DNA of 64,000 nucleotides from a virus (IMGVR_UViG_3300010151_000008:28747-92746); one strand, 5' to 3'. Shown: positions 19,801 through 30,256, counted from the stretch's first letter. Made by a program: numbers and translations. The notes: generated by a model from the sequence alone, not told the origin.

Positions 19801-22800
19801 GAGAACTTACAGTCCAAGGACATGATTTCGGTTCTTTCACAAGAGGAACAAGAGGCTTTTGGGCGTACAACTAGACCTGTTACATTCTATTTTGCATTTG
19901 AGAAGAGCCCCTATCAGGTTATTTCTGAAGAGATGATAAATTATTTTGCGTCTATGCGGGACATGCACACCCTAATAGGTGAACCAGTTAATCGATATAG
20001 AATAGAATATAAGGCTCTCGGCAAGATGCGTCACGCCTTCTTCTTGAATGTAGAGAACGATAGAATTGATTTTGATAAATTTTATGAGTTTTATAAGTGG
20101 TTCGACAGTTCTCTTTCTTTAATGTTACAACAGCTTGTTCCGATTTCAGCCGACGTGGCCGGAAACATCCGAACCATTATTGAAAGCCATATCTTTGAAA
20201 GAAACAAATATCAATCCAAGTTCCCGACCATAGACACTATGGACGCAGATATAGAGGGATCTTTTAATACGATTTTGAATGCTTCTCCCGGCTGGCGCTA
20301 TAATCACCACCCTATTGATGGAGCGGAGAATAAAAACGCCCACTGGTGGAAGACGAGAGCTAGCCGAGAAAAAACCAAGCTTCGCACTGGAAATTACGAA
20401 CTAGACTGGAGAAGGCAGAGAATCTTTGAGGATAGTGATTATGAATATGAACGAGAAATAAAGGTTCCTTATAGATTTGAAGCACGTGCTGGAATACAAC
20501 AGCTATCTCCGCCTCATATTATACATAGCGGCCCTAATTATCACCCCAACAAGAAGTACAATTACGTATTTACAGCCACACGGCCTGCAGGCCCTCTCGT
20601 AGAGGGAACAAATCTGCCGGCCAACATTATGCTCGCATTCGATGAGGATGTAGAACGGTTTGTGGATGTGGTGGATGATTTAGAGTTAACCCCTAAGCGC
20701 CGCATCGGGTGGGGGATCAACGCTAGAATCAACAAGGACTTGTCTGGCAGCGCTACTTACGAATTTGCGAAGGGAAGCCTGCTGGCGCCGTTTAGTTTGT
20801 ACAGTAGCTCCGTTACGACGGGTTATAACAAGCAGGTTGTGGAGAAGTTCACACCCGGCGTAATGATTACCAATTTACATCATGATGTATATGGTGTGAC
20901 TCACGAAGTCCCGCTCCAGGGCCCCTTCCCCGAAACGTATGTTGGCGGCCGAGAACATCGCCATGTTCCTATTAACAAATTCGATTCCTCCAAAACGGGA
21001 CCAAACAATCTAGATTCTCCTGCCGACCGGCCCGAAGGGTTTAAGATCTTGTTAGGCAGCTGCGACGGAATCACTACCACCTCCGGCGCCTTAGGTATCG
21101 TAGATCCTCAGTATCCAGATCCAGATTCGCCAGCAGTTTCTCCGCCTTATCTCTTCGACCGACCTAAGGGCAATATGTCACGTAATGTGGGTACCAAGCG
21201 TCCAGTTAATATACGCAACATTCGGAAGAACTCCCCGGGGAACTATAGCCAGAACTACGATGTTGTGTCGACCAATGCACGATCATCAAATGATCTCTTC
21301 TTTAGAAAGCAGACATTCGATTTCTCTCTTTATCCTCAAAGCCCATACCCTCGGCTGCCGATTGTAGATCGTCACGCAGTACAAAACATCAGAGTTAGAA
21401 ACACAAAAGCCATCTCGATTGACGATAGTCTTAATTATTATGTTTTTACTGCTCCGGCGGCAATGAACACAAATAAGAAAGAAACGTGGTCTTGTTGGCT
21501 GAATTGTACCAATCCCGGTGAGCTTAATTACTTTATATTGGATGTATCTGATCGTTACTTTGTGATCAATGCCGATAACACCTTCACTTTTGCCGCTTAT
21601 TGGACGGGGCCTGTTGATGGGATTTGGCAGACTGATGCGGCGATTACAACCGGCAACGAGTGGGTGCATGTGGCTATAACCTACGATGGTAATTCCAGTA
21701 CAAACCATCCTGTCGTCTATATTAATGGCGAAGCGGTAGCAATAACCCGAACATCCGCGGAGCCAACTGGCGATTTAGAACCCTACTTCGGCGGTATCGG
21801 CATCGGCTATGCCGGCGCCCATGCTTTTGAGGGCTATATATCTGATCTGGCATTTTATAATACTAACTTGCTTGCCGATGAAATTAAGGCGATTTATGGC
21901 AATTCAACGTTAGACCTGATTAATTATGGTCCACCCCGCGTTGCATCCAACCTTATAATGTGGTGGAGAATGGGCGACGGCCCGGGCGATACGGTTGGCA
22001 CCATCATCGACCAGATGGGCACTGTAAATTTGGCTGCCGGAGGTTCTCCTTCTATCGTTAATATAAGCGCTGGCGATTGTTTGGTTACCGCCAACGAAAA
22101 CAACTTCGCTCTGCCTGACAGATCTGGCAAGAACTCTAACCAAACCGTTTTTGTAAATCGTTTTGCCGGCTCGGGCTATGAGGTGATGTCGAGAGGCTAT
22201 ATGGATCCAGCTCATGAAGAGAAGTCTGTATATAACGTTTTGCCGTATCACAACTTATCGATTCTAAACTATGGTTTTCCTGAATCAGCATCAGCAGACC
22301 CCTCCATCGCCACCGCAATAGTGGTTGTAGATCAGATAGGCAAGAACAGAGGAAGAAACCAACGGCTTACTTTACACTGTGGCCAGTTTGGTCACGATGC
22401 GGCATATGGAACAATTCCCGCGGACACCTATGTTACTGTTCCTTCATACCAGAAAACAAACCGAAACCCCCGGTCTCGGATAAAGCAGCTAGCCGACGGC
22501 TCTTATGTGACAGGGGTGGTGTACGATAACGGATGGGTAACCCACCCAATTCCGCGTTCGGCGCGGCAGTATTCTTGGATTACGGCTAGCCTTTCTCCGG
22601 ATGTTGGCACCGAGCTGTTTGGCTATTCGGCCCTAAGCGGCGGATTTGCTCAGAGTTTGCCTTTAATTAGCGCAAGCCAGTTTGGATCTGTCCATTGGGC
22701 CTCGGGGTCGACAGTCCTCCCTAGAACCTTGGGGTATGATCAAAACATCGTGGGCCAAGGCGCCGTACTCTTCGGCGCCCCAGTCACCGCATCTGACTTT

Positions 22801-25800
22801 TATCCCACCACATTTGCCGGCATTAACGGGAATATTTCCGAACCGGTGGACATTTCCTCTCACAATCTGGGGTATCCTCTCGGCACCCCTCTCGTCCCGA
22901 CGGACTTCTCCTCGAAGGAACCCCAATATCGGAATCGTTCTTTTTGTTCGGTCACCAACCTCGCTAGTCTCGCCGGCGCCCCGGTCTTTAACTCCCTCAT
23001 GCTTCACCGCAACGGGCCCTATGGTTGGCCCACGTGGAAACAAATTCGAGCCGGCCAGACTCCGGTTGCAAGACGTCTGAGAAAAAAGAATTTAGTCGTC
23101 GTTAGAAATGAGCCAGAACCATTTACCTACGTATATCCTCAATATTCCTCGGGCGGCGTAACGCTGCCCCGCAACCAAGTTCGAGTGTATCCACTCAAAG
23201 GCAATACCTTCACTTCATACATCGAACAGCCAATAAGCAGTCGACACAAAGCACTAGAGTTTGTATACAATAATCACTCTCGTAGTGCTCCGGGGGTGGA
23301 TAATAATGTTATTGCTAGGGTGTCATGGGCAAACAATTTAGACTATTTCTCCAACGAGGGGCTTAATAATCGACTTAACAAGATCCCAAATGTTACGCTC
23401 AACCAGCCTTATAAGACTCTCGTTAACTTTACTCTAGACGCAGACAAAAACAATTCTGATACATTAGTTCAATATACAGAAAGAATTTATCCTCGCGAGG
23501 TTAACGCCTATCAGAATAGGGTTCGAACCCGAACAGACTATAGCATCTCGGATATATGGGATGATTCCCGGCCCCTTCGCTCGAAAGACGCGGGGGTAGT
23601 AAACTCTCTGGGGTACCCAATCTATTCGGCCAGTGTATGGCATCTAGATGCTCACAATAATTTTACCACTCGTCCAGCATATCCAGAGTACATAAATTCG
23701 GTCTTCGTTGATTCTGCGGGAGAGCTGCAAAATGATTATTGTCGATTTATCAAACATACTCTTCAAGGCTCGGACCAGAGCCAGTGGGCGCGCACATCTC
23801 CAGCGCCGGCTGCCCTATATGCCATGCGTATCCCTATGGGCTCGTCTTCCGGCGGGGAACTGCCGGTCGGTGTTGTCATGCCGGTGTGGGGAGGAGATAC
23901 GTATTGGGATGCTCCCGAGCAAGCTGGGAAGAAACCATATCAAGTATATGAAGAATATGCAGAGTTTATACGCCTAAAGGGCAAAGACCACTCACTGGTG
24001 CCGGAATTTAGAATAAGCGAGCATATTGAAAAATATATTGAAGACGGATCTGACTGGCTTAAAGATATTGATGACTCCTCTCCGGGAATGTTTGAAATAA
24101 CGGGCGCTGCCATCTCTGATAGCGCTCAAACCAATTTCTATAAAGTATATGGCCACACTGACTTCTTAAAATATTTTAAAGTAATAGATGATGATCTCGA
24201 CAATAAAAATATTGGCCAAGGCCTCTCACTTAATCGTCGAGCAATAGAGATAGAGTGCTCAGCTTATCTTAAGTTCCTCCCCTATAAGGGATTTTACCCC
24301 GCAGAGCGGACTAGAGAGTTGGCAAAAATCTTTAACGATTCTTGTGATGATTTTGTTAACAAAGCCGGCTATCCGTCTCCGACCTATGCAGCAGCCGTCG
24401 GCAGCTCCTGCTCCCTCACCCCCCTCACCGAGACTCAAAAAATACTTAAGCGCGCCATTATAGAGCCCCTCTTTGCTCCGGGAATTGTGCATAACACGGT
24501 AAAGTCGGGAATTGCCGTGAGTAGCTTTGTTATAACCAACAGTGCTTCGTGTCCAACCATTGATCTTACTGCTTCATGGCTAGCTAAGCCATTTTCAATC
24601 CTTACCGAATTACCTGAGGGAAATGTTGATTTTGGCGCAGGAGCGAATGGGTGTCTAAACCCTGTTGAAATTCAGACCGGCGGCGGATACGAAGACCAGA
24701 GAGGGTATAAATTTAGACGAATTCCTTTTGAGGCCGCTCTTCGGCCGGGAGAATATCTGAGCAAGTACAATATTTATGATAATGGGCTTCCTCCCTCCGC
24801 GAGTCTTTTAGATCCAGCTGTCATCGGCGCCGCTCTCACCTACAATCGCCTTCATGTTAACTGGAGCGGCGGTGGCTCGGATCTCTATAGATTGGCCTCG
24901 GACAATTATCACTGCGAGGTGGTTAACTTCTTTTCTCCAGGGCTTACAAGTTTTGTTTCAGCTCGCGAAGATGAGTTTTCTGCTATGCAGTCGGGGTCGC
25001 TCTATGCCATGACGCTAAGACTGGGGCGCCCACTCAATGCTGACTTGGTTCCCAATAGATCTTTGTTCGAAATGTACGAGAGGGCTTCCGCTTTTGGCCC
25101 CCCGTTTGCAGGAACTGCTGATACCATTTTATCCTGGGCCGTGTATTCAGCTAGTTTTGATCCGCTAACTCCTCCATACTTTAATGGAGTCGGGGAAGTA
25201 ACAATTTTATATCAAGCAAAATACGATGGAAAACCGGAGCTTGATGATATCTTATCAACTTCGGAATTTATCTATGACCGGTCCCGGGACAATGTGCCTA
25301 TCGTCCCCCCCGGCTTCGAGCCCATCCTCACTGCCGGCTATATATACGGAATGCAGATGGATCAAAGTTATAATTTGGTTGATAAGATAATAGAGGTGCC
25401 GCCCGGAACAGACAGTAATAGGGAGCGTTGGCTTATTCAGAGTAAATTTGAGACTCCGGTGTTAAATTTTGCTGGCGTAAGCCCTCTTACCATCACACAG
25501 CCTGCCACGGGATCTGTTAACCCCGGCGTCACACCTGATGTTATATCCAAGGGTATGTGGCACCAGTATGGCTCAATTCCATCTGGGCGAGAGGCTGTTG
25601 TATCTTCTATCAAGGTTCCCAATTCGCTAGTATCTCCTACTTTCGGCGCGCTCTCTGCTAGCACCCCGGCGGGGCCCGAGTATCATTCGTTGGCCAGCGT
25701 GGTCGGCTTCGACACGACAAATTCTAAGCAATTGGGCCCCCTGCGTACCATGCAGAGAATGGAAGAAGCAATAATAGCTGTACCGTTCACCGTTAAAAGA

Positions 25801-26364
25801 AATCGGCGGAAGTTCTTCCACCCCCGAAAGAGATCGAGCGATTACAAAGAGATTTTAAAAATTCTTGACAAGTATCTGTTACCACCCAAGTTAGACTTTG
25901 TGACCAACGAGGGACTAAAGCCGATACTGTTTTATGCCTTTGAATTCGGGGCGGATCTGTCTCAACAGGACCTAGCGGATATTTGGCAGAATTTGCCTCC
26001 CGATATTGGTCTAAATTTTGAAAGTTCTAAGGCAATTATTCGCGAAGAGAAGATAATTAAAGAGATGTATAATTCTATCGATACACTGCAATGGCTTGTT
26101 TTTAAGGTTAAGAAAAAGGCCGCAAAGGATTATAATAGGTTTGTTAAACAGAACCTGACTGACGATTTAGATTCTGTTACGCCAAATATTGTTTCCAAGT
26201 ACTCCTATAACTGGCCCTACGATTACTGCTCTTTGGTGGAATTAATTAAACTAGATGCCACGGCACAGTATGAAACAGAAACAGAGGGAACATCAGAAGT
26301 GGATCTTTTGATTAGAGCCCACAATCCGGTGATTCCTCCCATAGAACCTCCGGAGATGGGATAA
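16819..26364 (+). CDS. giant baseplate/adhesin protein with three LamG-like modules, 3181 aa
   Basis: This is the largest gene in the window. Residues about 465-640 hold a baseplate-type segment ending in TYIYKSKGTEKAFRNLIRCY, a KGT..AFRN..R.YGI signature seen in tail protein I-like wedge proteins. Around it lie three concanavalin/LamG-like modules: near residues 155-370 (ATVEFWLKKDSFD, GNWHHYAVTVK, KFYVDGALHAENT), 680-900 (TKWNLAVRI, RRLFVGAHRQDFTG) and 1540-1690 (ETWSCWLNCTNPGE, NEWVHVAITYDGN, VVYINGEAVAI). Such modules bind glycans in other proteins. The C-terminal 150 residues are helical. Its place after gp6 makes it a candidate for the gp7 role (T4 gp7 is 1032 aa), enlarged by adhesion modules. 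No internal stop or repeat-driven frameshift is visible. Confidence 0.78.
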   Translation: MSLKDTYRRQLENLQNISNKSEEQIAAEVESVGYHEQDIIKEERFIPRTDYSRPSAFARYGSATEYYQQSIKRVYSTYPYDGSLKERLEWENDSNYLDLYLFEQRYPRTNGYVILSADGWGTQTATTGGYGMPSSQEYISFIGGPNVNPGGMSPIALQFTGSNYWDPDKNRVSNLQFDLENNGATVEFWLKKDSFDASLTEKEVVFDLWNNELSSSDSYGRFRLELSSSTTPGGEGPLLLTVMSGATGFQWEPVVVGSAFTTASIADGNWHHYAVTVKSASAGVLTKFYVDGALHAENTLGVAGINNIGGALKGHIGALIIGPSGTVGPGTPEESAFAWTGAGKLSASMDEFRYWKTQRSSKDIGRYWISQVGGGTNTDPAPDSHETNLVNTDLGVYFKFNEGITGVESADSTVLDYAGRVSNGAWTGYGENSRNTDSAIVISKAAVKEFKDPIIYSFHPEVVSLKTQLEATGSYHDVRNNTSIYNSIPGWVQEEDDESAGELRKLTQILASYFDTLQLQIDSVNSLKDVVYYGDSQKPLPFANKLLESMGLMTPEMFLDADVLEKLADRSEKHLYEKSLNDIKNTIYQNIYNNLTYIYKSKGTEKAFRNLIRCYGIDDELIKLSLYANNIEYELLDNSRNVVTSKRFVNFNTKDNLGATIYQSSASSDANSVAFIAGSTNLTGGFAFTTEVDVLFPRKAPPGQENYIDTNFITASVFGIHGDASGSEDTTWATPDAVNFQVFAVRDELRSPNVRFVLTGTAGGFMPPTLVSDLYEDTYNNTKWNLAVRIKPEKYPYENWITSSVNGDYIVELRGTNTQDGVVLNTFTLSSSISSPPPAFVSGSRRLFVGAHRQDFTGSLLQRSDVKVGTARSWLTYLDNKTLLEHAQDIHNYGTPNPQWYAFPFHPSASFGEIPQLDTLVLNWNFNQNTGSNASGQFGVADFSSGSTQLATSQYDWLGPILLNQHPGRGDFFPANSIKAIDKDYITNTKQNLPENLQSKDMISVLSQEEQEAFGRTTRPVTFYFAFEKSPYQVISEEMINYFASMRDMHTLIGEPVNRYRIEYKALGKMRHAFFLNVENDRIDFDKFYEFYKWFDSSLSLMLQQLVPISADVAGNIRTIIESHIFERNKYQSKFPTIDTMDADIEGSFNTILNASPGWRYNHHPIDGAENKNAHWWKTRASREKTKLRTGNYELDWRRQRIFEDSDYEYEREIKVPYRFEARAGIQQLSPPHIIHSGPNYHPNKKYNYVFTATRPAGPLVEGTNLPANIMLAFDEDVERFVDVVDDLELTPKRRIGWGINARINKDLSGSATYEFAKGSLLAPFSLYSSSVTTGYNKQVVEKFTPGVMITNLHHDVYGVTHEVPLQGPFPETYVGGREHRHVPINKFDSSKTGPNNLDSPADRPEGFKILLGSCDGITTTSGALGIVDPQYPDPDSPAVSPPYLFDRPKGNMSRNVGTKRPVNIRNIRKNSPGNYSQNYDVVSTNARSSNDLFFRKQTFDFSLYPQSPYPRLPIVDRHAVQNIRVRNTKAISIDDSLNYYVFTAPAAMNTNKKETWSCWLNCTNPGELNYFILDVSDRYFVINADNTFTFAAYWTGPVDGIWQTDAAITTGNEWVHVAITYDGNSSTNHPVVYINGEAVAITRTSAEPTGDLEPYFGGIGIGYAGAHAFEGYISDLAFYNTNLLADEIKAIYGNSTLDLINYGPPRVASNLIMWWRMGDGPGDTVGTIIDQMGTVNLAAGGSPSIVNISAGDCLVTANENNFALPDRSGKNSNQTVFVNRFAGSGYEVMSRGYMDPAHEEKSVYNVLPYHNLSILNYGFPESASADPSIATAIVVVDQIGKNRGRNQRLTLHCGQFGHDAAYGTIPADTYVTVPSYQKTNRNPRSRIKQLADGSYVTGVVYDNGWVTHPIPRSARQYSWITASLSPDVGTELFGYSALSGGFAQSLPLISASQFGSVHWASGSTVLPRTLGYDQNIVGQGAVLFGAPVTASDFYPTTFAGINGNISEPVDISSHNLGYPLGTPLVPTDFSSKEPQYRNRSFCSVTNLASLAGAPVFNSLMLHRNGPYGWPTWKQIRAGQTPVARRLRKKNLVVVRNEPEPFTYVYPQYSSGGVTLPRNQVRVYPLKGNTFTSYIEQPISSRHKALEFVYNNHSRSAPGVDNNVIARVSWANNLDYFSNEGLNNRLNKIPNVTLNQPYKTLVNFTLDADKNNSDTLVQYTERIYPREVNAYQNRVRTRTDYSISDIWDDSRPLRSKDAGVVNSLGYPIYSASVWHLDAHNNFTTRPAYPEYINSVFVDSAGELQNDYCRFIKHTLQGSDQSQWARTSPAPAALYAMRIPMGSSSGGELPVGVVMPVWGGDTYWDAPEQAGKKPYQVYEEYAEFIRLKGKDHSLVPEFRISEHIEKYIEDGSDWLKDIDDSSPGMFEITGAAISDSAQTNFYKVYGHTDFLKYFKVIDDDLDNKNIGQGLSLNRRAIEIECSAYLKFLPYKGFYPAERTRELAKIFNDSCDDFVNKAGYPSPTYAAAVGSSCSLTPLTETQKILKRAIIEPLFAPGIVHNTVKSGIAVSSFVITNSASCPTIDLTASWLAKPFSILTELPEGNVDFGAGANGCLNPVEIQTGGGYEDQRGYKFRRIPFEAALRPGEYLSKYNIYDNGLPPSASLLDPAVIGAALTYNRLHVNWSGGGSDLYRLASDNYHCEVVNFFSPGLTSFVSAREDEFSAMQSGSLYAMTLRLGRPLNADLVPNRSLFEMYERASAFGPPFAGTADTILSWAVYSASFDPLTPPYFNGVGEVTILYQAKYDGKPELDDILSTSEFIYDRSRDNVPIVPPGFEPILTAGYIYGMQMDQSYNLVDKIIEVPPGTDSNRERWLIQSKFETPVLNFAGVSPLTITQPATGSVNPGVTPDVISKGMWHQYGSIPSGREAVVSSIKVPNSLVSPTFGALSASTPAGPEYHSLASVVGFDTTNSKQLGPLRTMQRMEEAIIAVPFTVKRNRRKFFHPRKRSSDYKEILKILDKYLLPPKLDFVTNEGLKPILFYAFEFGADLSQQDLADIWQNLPPDIGLNFESSKAIIREEKIIKEMYNSIDTLQWLVFKVKKKAAKDYNRFVKQNLTDDLDSVTPNIVSKYSYNWPYDYCSLVELIKLDATAQYETETEGTSEVDLLIRAHNPVIPPIEPPEMG

Positions 26365-26366
26365 AG

Positions 26367-27341
26367 ATGGTAGCTTTTTTTAACAAGAAAGAGGATGTAA
26401 TTGATCTCCAACTCACCGGGTACGGGAAGCTTCTTTTGGCTCAGGGTACATTTAAACCTTCGTATTATGCTTTCTTTGACGATGATATATTGTATGATTC
26501 AGAGTGCGGAGGGTTTGCGGAGATTCAAAATAATGCAGAAGTGAGAATCCAAGAAGAGACTCCATCCTGCAAGGTGGTGGCCAACATCGTAGGCGCCGAA
26601 ACTCGTGTGAATGCTTTCGTTGAGGGGGTTGCTTCGAATTTAAACATTATTAACACTGTGCCATCCGATGACCCCAATATAGCCTTTGCTTTTAATCAGC
26701 AGCAGCTGTTCGAAGAAAAAGTAGATCTTTTATACGATCCTCTCGGGAATAGCGCGCTATCGTCCGATAAAGCCCCCGCCTGGAAAGTGACGGCGCTCCA
26801 TAACGAGATCGACAGTACTACGGTTACAACGCTAAGCACTGCCGGCCGTCTCCCGGACCATTCTGGGCGTGGCATAGTACAAAATATACCTCAAATTAAT
26901 ATAGAAATAGATTATGAAACTTTTTTCAGTGAGGGTCCCCCGACTGTCGCCACAGTTAGCCCTCTTCTTAACGATACTTTATATCTGTCGGTCAATAGAG
27001 ACTATTTAGTAATAGAGGTGTTGGAAGAAAATACTGATTTCCTTAAAGAGAACTTCGATATAGAGGTGTTTTATTCTGGAACCTTGGCCACGACCCTAAC
27101 ACCACCAACGTCAGAGAATATTCAAATGTCATTTATGGAAGCATACAGCGAGGCCTTCCCGCAGCCGGTGACCGCCGAAGTTCAAACTCCGAATGTGGAA
27201 TATTATATGGATGTCCTTTTAGATGATGAATTGCCTTCGGGGGTGGTAAACGAGCTGAATCTGCCAAACACTCGTACTTCGTCCGGACGCCTCCGGCTCA
27301 ATATGAATCTTTACAAGACTCCCGATGAGGGGTGCTGTTAA
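26367..27341 (+). CDS. baseplate or tail structural protein A, shares N-terminal motif with the gene at 34245
   Basis: A 324-residue protein beginning 3 bases after the giant gene. Its first 45 residues (EDVIDLQLTGYGKLLLAQG, then FKPSYYAFFDDDILYD) align with those of the protein at 34245 (GDIILDAVLTDTGRMRLARG, then FRIAKFALGDDEIDYG), so the two share an N-terminal domain, perhaps an attachment module. The remainder is beta-rich, with an acidic middle, and it ends with LNMNLYKTPDEGCC. I do not recognise a named family. Context (between the gp7-like giant and a large protein) suggests a baseplate peripheral protein. The last codon overlaps the next start (TAATG). Confidence 0.75.
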   Translation: MVAFFNKKEDVIDLQLTGYGKLLLAQGTFKPSYYAFFDDDILYDSECGGFAEIQNNAEVRIQEETPSCKVVANIVGAETRVNAFVEGVASNLNIINTVPSDDPNIAFAFNQQQLFEEKVDLLYDPLGNSALSSDKAPAWKVTALHNEIDSTTVTTLSTAGRLPDHSGRGIVQNIPQINIEIDYETFFSEGPPTVATVSPLLNDTLYLSVNRDYLVIEVLEENTDFLKENFDIEVFYSGTLATTLTPPTSENIQMSFMEAYSEAFPQPVTAEVQTPNVEYYMDVLLDDELPSGVVNELNLPNTRTSSGRLRLNMNLYKTPDEGCC

Positions 27342-30256
27342 TGGTGGCCATAAGCCCATATTCCCTAAACGGTATCTTTCCTGAAATTTTCGTAGAGAAA
27401 ATATTTTTAGAGCCTCCCTCCGACAATCTGGAGAGCGCTAAATTAGATATTCGAATTAATTTTTCTTTACAAAGAGCGAAACAGAAGACCCCATGGTATT
27501 TGGATGATGGATTAAAGGGTCGCCTTAAAATATTTGTATGCTTCGTAGCGGATGAAAAGCTGGCGAGGAAGCTGACTGTTCCGAGAAGGCTCCGTCGCGA
27601 AATGCTAAGTACAAAATTTAATCCGGCCTTAATCAAAACTCATATTGGCATGGAAAAAGCTATCGTACCCCCCTATGCGGAAGTTTCGAGCGACTCCACT
27701 CAGATTTTAGATTCGAAGAATGCCTATGCGGTTGAAAGTTTACGCTATAGTATTAAAACATCTATAAAGAAGAACGCCAACTATCTCTCTTGCATACTAA
27801 TACCTTATCTGACATCGCCGCAGTCTTCGGTCCCCTCGGGTGTGTCCCCCGATGCTCCAATCCAAATGGGCAATATGTGTATCGAGGGAATTTTTAATCA
27901 GAAAGAGGTTCTATCGAATAGTTTTATTTTTACACTTACTGAGGGGATGGATAACTTTGGCAAAGCGGGCGAAGTATGGATCGGCCCCGTGCATTATAAT
28001 CACACCATGGGTTTTATGGCCGGCCCATCTCATACCGAGACGAGCCACCCTTCTTTAAAAGCACAGCTGGTAGCCAATAAAAAAATTCTAGACTTAAGAT
28101 TCCAAAAACACTTTAGAGGATCTCTGATCAATGCTCAAAACAATGAGATAGCAGGCGCCATCAACGAGGCGATTTCATCGAAGCTGCTTAAGCGAGAAAA
28201 AGACAGCAACATAAACTATTTTTCACCACTGTGTATGTCCCGCAATAAAAACAATACCACAGATTTAATACTGGGGTTTAATATAGTCCAGGCAGTTGAA
28301 AACTTAACTAGATATCCGTATCTGTATCATACAGCCGCAGAACTTAGATCTGCCATCATTTTAAATGACGTCGAAGTTTATCGCAAGAGGGTTACAAACC
28401 CATCTGTGGGGAATCGCCTGACACCTTCTCCAATTTTTAATCGGCCTATAGAAACAGATCAGCCCGACGAACTGGTTGGCAGTATATCGAACGGCAAATT
28501 AAAAGTTTTGAATTATTCAGTAGACGAAAAAATAATGCATTTTGTAGTACGTGATGAAGGGATGCAAGCTATAGCTGAGGGTGAATATCAATATGGTATC
28601 AGTATTAAGTTTACCGACAATACGACTGTCAAGTTAAGGTCCGCACTGAAGGCTATGAGAAGGAGCCTACAAGGATATAAAAAATATGTACAGTTGGCCC
28701 AAGACCCCAACGTTTATGATTTTCCTACCAATCAGTTTAAGCAAAGGTATATAACAAAGTTATACAGTGACTCTAAAGCGTGGTCGGATTTAGTAAATAA
28801 ATACATTGCCATAGTTTTGTTGGTCTTCGGTAGATCGGCTTTTGTTCAGTATAGTATTCCGAGATGGCAAAGAAATCTACTCAACATGACTGATCCTCGA
28901 TCAGCTAGTATCGAATCTATTCTAGAGTTTGAGGGGTTTGCTATAAGCTTGGTAGAGAAGCTGTCATCCATCACGGGGAAAGCGGCCATAAGTAATGCGG
29001 ACGAACAGCCAGACGTTGGTTCCAGGGTGAGGTCTAGTGGACCTTCTGGAGCGCTATTGGAAATTAAGCACGATTTTATGACCCCGTATGAAGCAAAAGA
29101 TAAAAACGATCGCGGCGTGAGATACTTCAACTCCAGAGAGAACTCATCCGAACTTCTAAATATCAGTTATTCAGACTGGGCCCGAAGAGTACAGCGTGAG
29201 TCGACAATGTTTTCTTCTACTTCCCCCCAGGCTAGGTCAATACAGAGGAACGGCTTTTTAACCCCCTATGCACTAGAAACACCAAATCAGAGTATCGGCG
29301 TACGTCAAAACATGAATTCTGAAGATTCGTTGGCGATCCTGAATGCTAAATTAAACCCATACAGAGAAGATTTCGGGCCTAGAAATTTAGGACCCAGCGT
29401 AATCATGGCTCTGAAACAACAGCTGATGGGGTATAGAGGAGTAAGTATTGAGGGTCTTAAACAAAATATAGCAGAATATAAGGATCGATCTAGCAAAAAA
29501 ATTGATTTATATGATAGTGCAAATGTGGTGGGAGAAAGATCTCATTTTGTTCCAGACGAAGACCACATGGACAGTGTTAGCGGAAGTCATATAGCAGTGT
29601 GGACGGGTACGAATAGTATAGAAGAATCTGTTCTTAATTCAGATTTAGCTACTGATATATTAAATGAAATTAGTTTAAATTTTATGCCTCTAGAAGCTAC
29701 GTCATTAGACCAGATAGCGGGTTCGTATGCGGCACAAAAACTAAGACAGGCGCCTGAAATTGTACAAGAGTCTAACGCATTCGAATTCAATGTAAATTAT
29801 AACACAGAAGCGGTAGTTCAAGTTTTGAGTGGTTACCGGGAGATTGACGGCGAATCATATGTAATAGCTCCACAGTGGACATCTTTGGGGACCACCTCTT
29901 TGGAATCGTTAGCGAAGGGCGGTTTTTTGGTGTGCCGGCTGCGCCGCGTGAACACTATCACCGGTCAACAAAATGCTTATGAGTTGCCGGTGTATAATGA
30001 ATATTTTATTTTAGGAGAGCCGCCGTCTCTTTCATCTAATTTGCCATCACCAGGATTTTCTACCAATATCCATTCTTACGCGACCGTTCTGCAAGACGAG
30101 ATGAGCCGAGCAACTATTAATCGAGGTAATCAAGAATTACCAATTGCATACTTAAAATCGACCGCAATGATTAGTTTGAACGCTCCGGCAATAAAGCGCC
30201 GAGCTAAAGCCAGATCTCTTCAAAAAACATCTCGGGGAGTAGTTACTAGAAAATGA
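27341..30256 (+). CDS. large baseplate-region structural protein, unknown family, 972 aa
   Basis: I choose the ATG at 27341 in a TAATG overlap, with GAGGGG 8 bases upstream; a GTG at 27332 would add three residues. The protein opens with VAISPYSLNGIFPEIFVEKI, then mixed alpha/beta sequence with many charged residues and no signal peptide or membrane segment. The C-terminal 100 residues include YNEYFILGEP and end in a basic tail (KRRAKARSLQKTSRG). I do not recognise a family. Size and neighbours make it a probable baseplate or long fibre-base component. It ends in an ATGA overlap with the next gene. Confidence 0.72.
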   Translation: MVAISPYSLNGIFPEIFVEKIFLEPPSDNLESAKLDIRINFSLQRAKQKTPWYLDDGLKGRLKIFVCFVADEKLARKLTVPRRLRREMLSTKFNPALIKTHIGMEKAIVPPYAEVSSDSTQILDSKNAYAVESLRYSIKTSIKKNANYLSCILIPYLTSPQSSVPSGVSPDAPIQMGNMCIEGIFNQKEVLSNSFIFTLTEGMDNFGKAGEVWIGPVHYNHTMGFMAGPSHTETSHPSLKAQLVANKKILDLRFQKHFRGSLINAQNNEIAGAINEAISSKLLKREKDSNINYFSPLCMSRNKNNTTDLILGFNIVQAVENLTRYPYLYHTAAELRSAIILNDVEVYRKRVTNPSVGNRLTPSPIFNRPIETDQPDELVGSISNGKLKVLNYSVDEKIMHFVVRDEGMQAIAEGEYQYGISIKFTDNTTVKLRSALKAMRRSLQGYKKYVQLAQDPNVYDFPTNQFKQRYITKLYSDSKAWSDLVNKYIAIVLLVFGRSAFVQYSIPRWQRNLLNMTDPRSASIESILEFEGFAISLVEKLSSITGKAAISNADEQPDVGSRVRSSGPSGALLEIKHDFMTPYEAKDKNDRGVRYFNSRENSSELLNISYSDWARRVQRESTMFSSTSPQARSIQRNGFLTPYALETPNQSIGVRQNMNSEDSLAILNAKLNPYREDFGPRNLGPSVIMALKQQLMGYRGVSIEGLKQNIAEYKDRSSKKIDLYDSANVVGERSHFVPDEDHMDSVSGSHIAVWTGTNSIEESVLNSDLATDILNEISLNFMPLEATSLDQIAGSYAAQKLRQAPEIVQESNAFEFNVNYNTEAVVQVLSGYREIDGESYVIAPQWTSLGTTSLESLAKGGFLVCRLRRVNTITGQQNAYELPVYNEYFILGEPPSLSSNLPSPGFSTNIHSYATVLQDEMSRATINRGNQELPIAYLKSTAMISLNAPAIKRRAKARSLQKTSRGVVTRK

